From assembly GCA_021399405.1 (NCBI GenBank), contig JAAFKL010000260.1:1-17527 (forward strand): a stretch of 17,527 nucleotides of DNA. Reading direction: 5' to 3'. The position numbers and the translations under genes were made by a program. The stretch's first letter is position 1. The number at the start of each line of letters is the position of its first letter. A model generated the notes under the pieces. It worked only from the letters and a program-made list of their open reading frames with translations. It did no database searches and had not been told where the DNA came from. This DNA comes from Candidatus Heimdallarchaeota archaeon. GTDB taxonomy: Archaea; Asgardarchaeota; Heimdallarchaeia; Heimdallarchaeales; Kariarchaeaceae. Of this stretch, positions 1 through 6,943 are shown in pieces.

Positions 1-312
1 CTTCCTTCCACTTGGTTTATTCGAGTTAGCAGACCCGACCAAGATGGGATTTTCATACTTTTTAACCATCGCAAGATCATTCGCGAACATCCATCAAAAT
101 CTGATAATCTGACTAGCAGTTCGTTACGACGGATACAGGAACAGAAAATTGCTATTTTCTTATTGACTGTATGTGGACTTCCTTTTCTCTTTCGAGATCC
201 AGCTTTCGGTGTATTCTTTATAGCCATATCTGGTTTAAGAAATCGACCTAGTCTCACTTTACTACCACATTCATCTAATATAAACTCTATTCCAACAGTG
301 GATTATAAGTGA
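1..312 (+). CDS. C-terminal part of an unrecognised protein with hydrophobic segments
   Basis: The frame is open from the first base of the window to a TGA at 310-312, giving 103 residues with no start visible, so this is the 3' end of a gene that begins outside. A hydrophobic stretch lies at about residues 49-64 of the visible part (IAIFLLTVCGLPFLF) and a second at about 70-79 (FGVFFIAISG), with a short charged RDP loop between. They suggest one or two membrane segments near the C-terminus, followed by a polar tail. The part before them is basic and polar. I do not recognise the family. The FKBP gene starts 36 bp downstream with its own TATA box, so the two are probably not co-transcribed. 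The length of the open frame in AT-rich DNA supports a real gene, but the evidence is only moderate. Confidence 0.55.
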   Translation, partial: LPSTWFIRVSRPDQDGIFILFNHRKIIREHPSKSDNLTSSSLRRIQEQKIAIFLLTVCGLPFLFRDPAFGVFFIAISGLRNRPSLTLLPHSSNINSIPTVDYK

Positions 313-315
313 AAC

Positions 316-322
316 TATATAA
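316..322 (+). promoter_or_regulatory. TATA box of the FKBP gene
   Basis: TATATAA lies 27-33 nt before the FKBP ATG, the distance expected for an archaeal TATA box feeding a leaderless or nearly leaderless mRNA. No SD is visible before the ATG. A 12-bp perfect palindrome (AAAGTTAACTTT, 330-341) sits between the box and the start. Confidence 0.55.
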
Positions 323-348
323 CTTTTGGAAAGTTAACTTTTTCAACC

Positions 349-678
349 ATGGCAAATTTACTAATTGAGGATGTTGTTGAAGGAAGTGGAACTGCAGCAG
401 TACAAGGTAAAACAGTTACTGTTCATTATACCGGCTGGCTAACAAATGGTAAGAAGTTCGATAGTTCATTGGATAGACAACAACCATTTAATTTTAAGCT
501 GGGTGCTCAACAAGTTATCCAAGGTTGGGATAGAGGTGTCCAAGATATGAAAGTTGGTGGTAAACGAAAACTAACAATTCCACCTGAAATGGGTTATGGT
601 GCTGAAGGTGCCGGTGGTGGAGTTATACCTCCAAATGCGACTTTGGTATTTGAAATTGAATTACTCAGTGTATCTTGA
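349..678 (+). CDS. FKBP12-type peptidyl-prolyl cis-trans isomerase
   Basis: A 109-residue single-domain FKBP that should catalyse cis-trans isomerisation of Xaa-Pro bonds in the cytosol, since there is no signal peptide or membrane segment. The hydrophobic active-site pocket known from FKBP12 is complete: Y27, F37-D38, F47, F49, V56-I57, W60, Y83 and F101, inside the family signatures VHYTGWL, FDSS, VIQGWDRG and GYGAEGAGG..IPPNATL. The flap region is short (G82-A97) with no inserted chaperone domain. The better-known archaeal FKBPs are SlyD-like and carry that insert-in-flap domain, whereas this form is typical of bacteria and eukaryotes. The ATG at 349 fits both the domain start and a TATA box 27-33 nt upstream. 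The gene converges on the regulator at 711-1829, with 32 bp between stops. Transfer from bacteria is possible but needs a tree. Confidence 0.95.
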   Translation: MANLLIEDVVEGSGTAAVQGKTVTVHYTGWLTNGKKFDSSLDRQQPFNFKLGAQQVIQGWDRGVQDMKVGGKRKLTIPPEMGYGAEGAGGGVIPPNATLVFEIELLSVS

Positions 679-710
679 AACTTAATAATTAATAACTTTA
701 ATTTTGAAAA

Positions 711-1829
711 TTATTTCTGTTCAGATAAAGGTATTTTAGGATCAAAACCTAGAACTTTAAGCGTTATTGGTAGAAAATTCATGGGTTTTGTTGTATTCAT
801 ACTTGGGATGTTCATCTGATAAGATGTAGGCTCATCAATAACATATTCATGCTTCATATAATAACTCATTAATTCATCATAAGAAGCATTAAACTCATCC
901 ATTGAATTATGAGCTGAGATGATAAAACCGTCTAGATTTTTTGATACATAGAAATGAGGTGAAAATAATTTTCTTACAAGCTCAGTTGCATCGGTACGTT
1001 GATCCATGGTAATTCTGGGGTTGAACTTCCGGTAGGTATATGCTAGAACACTTAAACCAAGCTTTTCCAAGTTAGGTACAACACGAGTAAAGCAAATTCC
1101 TTCTTTAATGAATTTTCTTTTTGCATTTGCAACAGTGTTTCTAGATACTCCAACTTCTTCGGCAATCAGTGTATCAGTCTCTTCTGGATACTTGACTAAA
1201 CCTGCTAGAACTTTTCTCTCAGCTCTACTTAGTTTAGCAATCTTCGTGGGACCATAGGGGATTGTCTCTCTTTCCACATATCCTTCAGAAATAAAACCAA
1301 AATTTTTGGCTAATAATGATTCATAATCTAGAAAGCTGTAAATTCGCGAAAGTTCAAATGGATACGCTTTAGTCATCATACCTTCCTTAGATAAAAATTT
1401 GTTTTCAGAATATAACGAAAGAAAACTTTGTAAGTTTTTGGCGTATTCTGTATAGTTCTCCGAAACAGCCAGGGTGAATGATTTATTAGATTCAGAAATT
1501 CCATAAAAATCTTCAGTGAATGATTTTACAGTGTCCCCTGCAATTCTCATACGTTCGTCATAAGTTGTGAATCTATTCAACTGACCAAACATCACTAACA
1601 GCAATTCAAATCCTATTTTAGGAAAATTTGGGATAAATAATCGGCTGTAGTAGTTTTGCTCTTTCAATCGTGTTTTAATTGAACTGAATGTACTTTTTTT
1701 CATTCCAATTTCAGAATGAATGGCTTGATCTGTTAAATCCGGCCATCTAACCAGTGAATGAAGAACACGAGCTTCATTTTGACTAAGATCAATAAGTGGA
1801 TCTTGGCTATTTTGATCAAAAGTTTGCAT
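711..1829 (-). CDS. Tandem helix-turn-helix (Lrp/AsnC-like) transcriptional regulator
   Basis: This 372-residue protein is built from two similar halves. Each begins with a winged helix-turn-helix resembling the AsnC/Lrp type, at about residues 15-62 (LSQNEARVLHSLVRWPDLTD) and 200-247 (LSRAERKVLAGLVKYPEETD). After each comes the same junction, IPNFPKIG (66-73) and VPNLEKLG (251-258), leading into an alpha/beta segment that may sense a ligand or make dimer contacts. The protein probably binds DNA as a sequence-specific regulator; its target and ligand are unknown. It is transcribed divergently from the small GTPase across a 377-bp spacer, so autoregulation or control of the GTPase is plausible. 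The ATG start has a TATA-like box 23-30 nt upstream and no SD, which points to a leaderless mRNA. The DNA-binding role is fairly sure; the exact family is less so. Confidence 0.75.
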   Translation of the reverse strand: MQTFDQNSQDPLIDLSQNEARVLHSLVRWPDLTDQAIHSEIGMKKSTFSSIKTRLKEQNYYSRLFIPNFPKIGFELLLVMFGQLNRFTTYDERMRIAGDTVKSFTEDFYGISESNKSFTLAVSENYTEYAKNLQSFLSLYSENKFLSKEGMMTKAYPFELSRIYSFLDYESLLAKNFGFISEGYVERETIPYGPTKIAKLSRAERKVLAGLVKYPEETDTLIAEEVGVSRNTVANAKRKFIKEGICFTRVVPNLEKLGLSVLAYTYRKFNPRITMDQRTDATELVRKLFSPHFYVSKNLDGFIISAHNSMDEFNASYDELMSYYMKHEYVIDEPTSYQMNIPSMNTTKPMNFLPITLKVLGFDPKIPLSEQK

Positions 1830-1851
1830 TATGTCTATTAAATAAACAATA

Positions 1852-1859
1852 GTATAAAA
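1852..1859 (-). promoter_or_regulatory. TATA-like box of the tandem HTH regulator
   Basis: On the minus strand TTTTATAC lies 23-30 nt before the ATG at 1829, with no SD between. This is the layout of an archaeal leaderless promoter. Confidence 0.45.
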
Positions 1860-2092
1860 TCTTAAAGATTGATTACTTAGTTTTGTCCGAAGAGTTTTTA
1901 ATCCAAGTTTCGAAATATTTTTAATAAAATGATATTATTTCGACTCAAGCTCTCTGTACCCATTTTACATAGCGCTAAACATAATTGTATCGTATCAAAC
2001 CCTACAATACGTAACTCCTGTGTCTGTATCATTAATAAAATGATTTTCAACACCAATTGCAAAAAAAATAATCAATACAGCTCAAGGATACC

Positions 2093-2173
2093 ATGAAAGT
2101 TTTATTAGTTAGAGTTGAACTGAACAATGCTAATATTGGTGAATCATTCCCAATTGGGAATTTTCATACTTAG
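2093..2173 (+). CDS. Possible 26-residue small ORF (or relict N-terminus)
   Basis: The ATG at 2093 is preceded by AAGGA (2084-2088) with a 4-nt gap, a reasonable SD, and the frame runs 26 codons to a TAG at 2171-2173. The peptide begins MKVLLVRVELNNANIGESFP. That resembles the start of a Rossmann-like domain, such as the N-terminus of B12-binding radical SAM proteins. It could be a leader peptide, a small protein, or a relic of a larger gene. It is in the same frame as the downstream GTPase, with only this TAG between them. The palindrome at 2146-2161 lies inside it, which weakens the coding case. Confidence is low. Confidence 0.2.
   Translation: MKVLLVRVELNNANIGESFPIGNFHT
2146..2161. repeat. 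Perfect 16-bp palindrome upstream of the small GTPase
   Basis: ATTCCCAATTGGGAAT reads identically on both strands with no spacer, and its symmetry ends at 2145/2162. It lies 45 bp before the GTPase ATG. It is a candidate operator for a dimeric DNA-binding protein, possibly the divergently transcribed tandem HTH regulator. That link is inference. Confidence 0.5.
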
Positions 2174-2206
2174 CGAAAATTCATTATTGAAATTCTGAGG
2201 TTTAGA

Positions 2207-2809
2207 ATGAATCCGCAAAGCAAAAATGTGAAAGTAGTATTGCTAGGAGACGGTGGGGTAGGAAAAACCTCAATAGTAAATTCGTATTTCAAAAAACCCT
2301 TTCAAGGCACTTACAAAATGACATTAGGGACTGAATTTCGAATAAAAAGGGTGGGGAATCATGTGATCCAGATTTGGGATCTTGCAGGTCAACCAATTTT
2401 TTCATCTGTAAGGAGTACTTATTATGTCGGTGCCTTAGGTGCAATTCTTGCATATGACGTAACAAAACAAAGCACATACGACAATATTCCTAACTGGCTA
2501 GAAGAATTTCACTACCATAAGGGAGAAAAAGTACCAATTGTTCTAGTTGCTAATAAGGTTGATCTTAGAGACACTACTAAGTGTTTAACCGCAGAAGATG
2601 GGTTAAAACTCAAAGAAAAGCTCGAAGAATCAAAAAAATTCGAAGTAACCTACGTAGAGACATCAGCTAAAACAAATCATAATATTGATAGTATCTTCGA
2701 TGTCATGATTGATCGAATCGTGCCCAGTACGGAAAAAATAGCAAAGACTGACCCTGTTGAAGAAACATCAATAAGCGATGTTGACACAACAAGTACAACA
2801 AATGACTGA
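2207..2809 (+). CDS. Rab/Ras-type small GTPase
   Basis: A 200-residue GTP-binding switch protein with all five G motifs: G1 P-loop GDGGVGKT (14-21), G2 threonine T39 in switch I, G3 WDLAGQ (57-62) with the catalytic-type Gln at 62, G4 NKVD (116-119) and G5 ETSAK (151-155). Switch II and the next strand (YYVGALGAILAYDVT, 72-86) follow the Rab pattern more closely than Arf or Rag. The tail from about 175 is polar, acidic and rich in Ser/Thr. It ends in TND with no cysteine, so the C-terminal prenylation used by eukaryotic Rabs is not possible here. The ATG has a GAGG SD six nt upstream (2197-2200). Asgard genomes are known to be rich in such GTPases. The cellular role is unknown; membrane remodelling or signalling is an inference from the family. 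Confidence 0.95.
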   Translation: MNPQSKNVKVVLLGDGGVGKTSIVNSYFKKPFQGTYKMTLGTEFRIKRVGNHVIQIWDLAGQPIFSSVRSTYYVGALGAILAYDVTKQSTYDNIPNWLEEFHYHKGEKVPIVLVANKVDLRDTTKCLTAEDGLKLKEKLEESKKFEVTYVETSAKTNHNIDSIFDVMIDRIVPSTEKIAKTDPVEETSISDVDTTSTTND

Positions 2810-2895
2810 TATTAATGGATCAAATTGAATTTATTAGTTCAAAAGTATAGTTTATTATTCTGTGAGGTCAAATTAGATAAAGACAAAGCTTACGA

Positions 2896-2901
2896 TTTAA
2901 A
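2896..2901 (+). promoter_or_regulatory. TATA-like box of nadB
   Basis: TTTAAA lies 26-31 nt before the forced GTG start of nadB, and no clear SD precedes that start. This suggests a leaderless transcript. Confidence 0.4.
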
Positions 2902-2926
2902 CACTTAGAGATATTTCATGAACTGA

Positions 2927-4546
2927 GTGTCCAATTCAAAAAGTTCTGATATATTGGTTATTGGAAGTGGCTTAGCTGGATTATTATTTGCTTACAATGT
3001 CGCTGAAGCTTCGGATTACCAAATCACTGTAATCACAAAGGATGATCTAAAAGAAGCAAATACGCGATATGCTCAAGGGGGAATTGCTTCAGTTCTCTCC
3101 TTAAATGATGATTTTGAATCTCACATAAAAGATACCCTCGTAGCTGGGGATAGCCTATGTCATCCTAGTGTTGTTAGAGAAATAATAAGTTTGGGACCGC
3201 TTGCAATTAAACAACTACAAGACCTTGGAGTTCAATTTAACGTTGATGATAATAATGAACTTAAATTGGGTAGGGAAGGAGGACATAGTACACGTAGAGT
3301 TGCTCACGTAAATGATAGTACTGGGTTGGCAATCCATTCTAGCATGGTTGATAATGTTGCTAATCACCCACAAATCAACATTCTAGAATATCATACGGCA
3401 ATTGATCTAGTGCATGTAAATGAGCAAGTGGCTGGAGCTTATGTTTTAGACATCAATAATGATGAGATAATTAATTTTTCAGCTAGAATTACAATTCTAG
3501 CATCTGGTGGTTCAGGTAAAGTCTTTCTCTATACATCCAATCCAGATGTAGCTTCTGGAGATGGTATCGCAATAGCATATCGTGCAGGTGCTATCATTTC
3601 AAATATGGAAATTGTCCAATTTCATCCCACATTATGGTGGAATCCACAATTTAAGAACTTTCTAATTTCGGAAGCTCTCAGAGGTGAAGGTGCTATTTTG
3701 CGTAATACAAATGGAGATCGATTTATGGAAAATGTTCATGAATTGAAAGAACTAGCACCCCGAGATATAGTTGCAAGAGCGATTGATCAGGAAATGAAAA
3801 AATCAGGTGACGATTTTGTGTATCTTGATATCTCTCATAAGGATTCTAAATTCATAAAGGAACGATTTCCTACCATTTACCATCAACTCATGGAATTCAA
3901 TCTTGATATGACTAAAGAACCAATTCCAGTAGTTCCCGCTTCACATTATTCTGTTGGTGGCATTAGAGCGAAAATTAATGGAGATACGGGGGTAAATGGG
4001 CTCCTAGCCATTGGAGAAGTCACAAATACGGGCCTGCATGGCGGGAATCGATTAGCGAGCAATTCCCTACTAGAAGCTGCTGTGATGGCTGGGAAAGCTT
4101 CTCAACATGCGTTAGAATTGATTGAATCCAAAGCGTTAGCGATTCATACTTTTCCTCCTTGGGCGGTAGGCGATGCGGTTGAACCAGATGAAGCCGTTAT
4201 TATTAGTCACAACTGGGATGAGTTACGCAGACTGATGTGGAATTTTGTCGGTATTGTGAGAACGACAAAACGATTGCTGCGGGCAAAACATAGAATTCAA
4301 TTGCTGAAGGATGAAGTACTGGAATACTATTGGGATTTCCATGTGACCCCAAATATTCTAGAATTGAGAAATGTTGTACAGGTTGCAGAATTAATTATAG
4401 AATCAGCGTTAGCAAGAAAAGAAAGTCGAGGGGCTCATTACACAAGTGATTATCCTAATAAATTAGATAGTAAACGAGATGTTCTTATCCAAAGGAGATT
4501 TGGAATTTTCTACTCTGAAGACATCGATAATGAACATAATATCTAA
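2927..4546 (+). CDS. nadB: L-aspartate oxidase
   Basis: An FAD enzyme oxidising L-aspartate to iminoaspartate, the first step of de novo NAD synthesis. The N-terminal dinucleotide fold has GSGLAG (13-18), followed by the family signature TRYAQGG (46-52). The substrate and catalytic region shows APRDIVARA with R279, PASHYSVGG with H340 and GGNRLASNSLLEA with R375. The C-terminal helical domain carries the typical RNVVQVAELI...ALARKESRGAHY segment. The length of 539 residues is normal for NadB, which separates it from the longer succinate dehydrogenase and fumarate reductase flavoproteins. The start must be GTG at 2927, because a TGA stop lies directly before it (2924-2926) and the FAD motif begins only eight codons later. 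Its product feeds NadA, encoded convergently next door with the stop codons overlapping by four bases. Confidence 0.95.
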   Translation: MSNSKSSDILVIGSGLAGLLFAYNVAEASDYQITVITKDDLKEANTRYAQGGIASVLSLNDDFESHIKDTLVAGDSLCHPSVVREIISLGPLAIKQLQDLGVQFNVDDNNELKLGREGGHSTRRVAHVNDSTGLAIHSSMVDNVANHPQINILEYHTAIDLVHVNEQVAGAYVLDINNDEIINFSARITILASGGSGKVFLYTSNPDVASGDGIAIAYRAGAIISNMEIVQFHPTLWWNPQFKNFLISEALRGEGAILRNTNGDRFMENVHELKELAPRDIVARAIDQEMKKSGDDFVYLDISHKDSKFIKERFPTIYHQLMEFNLDMTKEPIPVVPASHYSVGGIRAKINGDTGVNGLLAIGEVTNTGLHGGNRLASNSLLEAAVMAGKASQHALELIESKALAIHTFPPWAVGDAVEPDEAVIISHNWDELRRLMWNFVGIVRTTKRLLRAKHRIQLLKDEVLEYYWDFHVTPNILELRNVVQVAELIIESALARKESRGAHYTSDYPNKLDSKRDVLIQRRFGIFYSEDIDNEHNI

Positions 4547-5565
4547 AAAGTTAATTCGAACATTTTGTCCAAAGATTTTTTTGCTCTTAATCTTATTTCT
4601 TCATCAATTTCTATCACTTGATCAGGTTTAGGATCTTTAAGAGCTTGTAAAATATTATCTAATTGGTTCATCTTCATATAGGGACATAATACACAAGTTC
4701 CAAGAAAGCTTCGATCTGGGAAATCAATAGTTAATCGATCTGATAAGCCACATTCTGACGCAATCATAAATTTCTTTTTATCGGGATTTTCTTTGATATA
4801 TCTTATCATATCTGAAGTTCCTCCTACAAAATCGACCCTATCTAAAACATCAGGGGGACATTCACTATGAGCTAATACTATGACATCTTTATGCATCAAT
4901 TGTATGCTATCGATGGAACTAGGTTGTATGTTTTCATGCACTATACATGTTCCATTGAAATCAATAATTTCCTTTTCAGGTACAATTTTTCGCAAATAAT
5001 TAGCCATGTTGATATCTGGAAGGAAAATTATTCTGTCATCTTTTAGATTCTTAACTATTTTCTCTACATTAGCACTTGTTACACAAATATCCACTTCTGC
5101 TTTTACATCAGCTGTAGTGTTAACATAACAAACGACAGGAACACCTGGATATTGAGCTTTTAATTTTTTAACATCTTCACCTGTGATTGAATCTGCTAAT
5201 GAACAACCTGCATCAATGGATGGAACAATCACTGTCTTATCCGGTGATAATATTTTAGCCGTTTCAGCCATAAAAACCACACCTGAAAATAATACTATAT
5301 CTGCTTGGGTTTTTGAGGCCTCAACCGATAATCCTAAACTGTCTCCTGAATAATCGCCTACACCAAATATAATATCTGGTGATTGATAGCTATGAGCTAA
5401 TATTACTGCATTCTTTTCTTTCTTGACTTTGTTTATCTCCAAAGTTGTTGGTGCAATAAATTCACAATCAGAATACGTCCATCCCACCTCTTTCAAATGT
5501 TCATGTAATCTATCAGCTTCTGATTTTATCTCTTCCTTTGAGAACTGTAATAATTCTGAAGTCAT
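4543..5565 (-). CDS. nadA: Quinolinate synthase
   Basis: A [4Fe-4S] enzyme condensing iminoaspartate with dihydroxyacetone phosphate to quinolinate, the second step of NAD synthesis. The three expected cluster cysteines are C121 (DAGCSLAD), C236 (SECPPDVLD) and C294 (LCPYMKMN), one in each pseudo-repeat of the NadA fold. AHSYQSPDI and GDYSGDSLGLS are further family signatures. I chose the ATG at 5565, giving 340 residues, because it has an AGGA SD five nt upstream and fits the usual length. The frame also extends 21 codons further, to a TTG at 5628. The dehydrogenase at 5647-6834 lies 81 bp upstream on the same strand and could share a transcript. An extra cysteine (C291) forms CVLC with C294. 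No nadC for the next step is in the window. Confidence 0.95.
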   Translation of the reverse strand: MTSELLQFSKEEIKSEADRLHEHLKEVGWTYSDCEFIAPTTLEINKVKKEKNAVILAHSYQSPDIIFGVGDYSGDSLGLSVEASKTQADIVLFSGVVFMAETAKILSPDKTVIVPSIDAGCSLADSITGEDVKKLKAQYPGVPVVCYVNTTADVKAEVDICVTSANVEKIVKNLKDDRIIFLPDINMANYLRKIVPEKEIIDFNGTCIVHENIQPSSIDSIQLMHKDVIVLAHSECPPDVLDRVDFVGGTSDMIRYIKENPDKKKFMIASECGLSDRLTIDFPDRSFLGTCVLCPYMKMNQLDNILQALKDPKPDQVIEIDEEIRLRAKKSLDKMFELTF

Positions 5566-5646
5566 CGCTTTCCTATGATAATTCTGTTGTTGAGAGATAA
5601 TAAGGAAACGGTTAGGATAATAAGTCAAAGCTATTCTTTTATTATT

Positions 5647-6834
5647 TTATGGCATATATTTTTGAATAATCGCAGTAGCTAGATTGTCAATGCTTAACGG
5701 TTTATCTGCAATGTCAATAGATCCTAATATTTCTAACTTTCTTTTCTTGCTCTTTTTCAAAGCTAAATCGTAAATTAAATTCAATGAACCAGTTGATTTT
5801 TTTGACTCCATGATTAAATCCTCCGTTTCCTTTGTGATCGCATTTTTTACAAGTTTCATGGCTTCTTCTTCCCCTCCAGCCTCAGCGAATTCTATCATTG
5901 CAGCAATAACGGCACCAGCCGAAGCAATAAAATCAGGAAAGCAAATAATACCATGATCTTGTAATATTTTTAATCCTTCAACTGTATAAGGTGCATTGGA
6001 TACAGGTACAATTGCTTTGGGTTTGGAGAAATCAACGATTTTTTGTGCGATTTCTTTTGTAATAACTCCAGTTCTAGCTCCTGGGATAAGTACATCACAT
6101 GGTATTTCAAATAGAGCTTGAACATCTTTTTTATTTTCGAAATCATCTACAAGATGGTCTCCAAATTTCTTCTGCTGTTCAATTAGTCCCAAAATATCAA
6201 ATCCATCTTCGTTTTGAATTGATCCATACTTTGTACTTATTCCAACTAGATTTGCTTTTTTATACATAATCGCTGCTAAACCTGTACCTACCTTTCCGAA
6301 TCCTTCAATTACAAAGCTCACATCATCTGTCTCAAATGATACACCCAGAGTTCTTAGTAAGACTTCAGATGCTACAATTGCACCATATGCAGTTACAATA
6401 TTATCAAGCGGGAGGGAATATTCCATTGAATTCTGAGACAACAACCCTTTACGAATAAATTGATGAAGTTCGGCCTTTTCCAAGGCTTTGTAGTATTCAT
6501 CCTCTGATGTCCCTATATCCGGACCAGTTATTAATTGGACATCTTTCTTGTGTTGACCGGAAATTAATTCCTTAATTTCGGATTTAGAAATAAATTTATA
6601 GAAATTTTGCATGTCATCAGAAGCAACTCCGCCCTTTCCTCCAGACATAGGAAATCCGAAGATATGTAATTTAAGTGACATTGCCTTCGCCAGCTCCTTC
6701 ACTTCATTTTTATCAACACCCTTTATCAATCTTATACCACCGATAGCAATTGGGAACCTCGAATCATCAATATGCACAAACCCTTCCGGATCTTGGGTTA
6801 TCACAGTGAAGCTATAATCGTCCACGAATCCCAT
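5647..6834 (-). CDS. Glu/Leu/Phe/Val dehydrogenase family protein
   Basis: This 395-residue enzyme should catalyse NAD(P)-dependent reversible oxidative deamination of an amino acid. The catalytic domain has GGIRL (32-36), the substrate lysine K55 in AMSLK, the catalytic lysine K67 in GFPMSGGKGGV, and the catalytic aspartate D106 in GPDIGTSEDEY. The coenzyme domain has GFGKVG (178-183). Sequence outside these motifs is divergent, and the N-terminal helical segment of hexameric glutamate dehydrogenases is almost absent, as in leucine-type enzymes. I therefore do not name the substrate. The ATG is preceded by AAGGA with a six-nt gap. Its position 81 bp upstream of nadA on the same strand could reflect amino-nitrogen supply near NAD synthesis, but that is weak context. 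Confidence 0.85.
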   Translation of the reverse strand: MGFVDDYSFTVITQDPEGFVHIDDSRFPIAIGGIRLIKGVDKNEVKELAKAMSLKLHIFGFPMSGGKGGVASDDMQNFYKFISKSEIKELISGQHKKDVQLITGPDIGTSEDEYYKALEKAELHQFIRKGLLSQNSMEYSLPLDNIVTAYGAIVASEVLLRTLGVSFETDDVSFVIEGFGKVGTGLAAIMYKKANLVGISTKYGSIQNEDGFDILGLIEQQKKFGDHLVDDFENKKDVQALFEIPCDVLIPGARTGVITKEIAQKIVDFSKPKAIVPVSNAPYTVEGLKILQDHGIICFPDFIASAGAVIAAMIEFAEAGGEEEAMKLVKNAITKETEDLIMESKKSTGSLNLIYDLALKKSKKRKLEILGSIDIADKPLSIDNLATAIIQKYMP

Positions 6835-6912
6835 AATTAGTCCTTATTTACAAATTGTCAGTTCATCCAATATGAGAATTGATACAAATTTAACATTCAT
6901 AACCCAATCAAG

Positions 6913-6919
6913 TTAAAAA
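6913..6919 (+). promoter_or_regulatory. TATA-like box of the HEAT-repeat gene
   Basis: TTAAAAA lies 25-31 nt before the TTG start at 6944, and no SD is visible. This fits a leaderless mRNA. Confidence 0.35.
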
Positions 6920-6943
6920 TCTCAAAGCGTATAATTATTTGGT

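Larger units (their letters stand above)
1830..2206. other. 377-bp divergent intergenic region
   Basis: This is the longest stretch without a confident gene, lying between the divergent HTH regulator and small GTPase. It holds the regulator's TATA-like box, a 13-bp direct repeat TTAATAAAATGAT (1921-1933 and 2032-2044), an inverted repeat ATTGTA-N13-TACAAT (1984-2008), a possible 26-codon ORF (2093-2173), and a perfect 16-bp palindrome (2146-2161). I see no RNA gene in it. The clustering of symmetrical sites suggests a control region for one or both flanking genes. Confidence 0.5.

Noticed and set aside
2171..2173. In-frame TAG before the GTPase as a recoded (pyrrolysine) codon
   Set aside because: The GTPase has its own ATG with a well-placed GAGG, and the domain begins there. 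Other TAG codons in the window act as normal stops, for example nadA and M24. No pyl genes or tRNA are seen.
2927..4546. Succinate dehydrogenase/fumarate reductase flavoprotein instead of NadB
   Set aside because: The length, the TRYAQGG and PASHYSVGG signatures and the nadA neighbour all favour L-aspartate oxidase.
5566..5628. nadA starting at the upstream TTG (5628)
   Set aside because: The ATG at 5565 has an AGGA SD five nt away and gives the usual NadA length. The 21 extra codons show no family similarity and there is no SD before the TTG.
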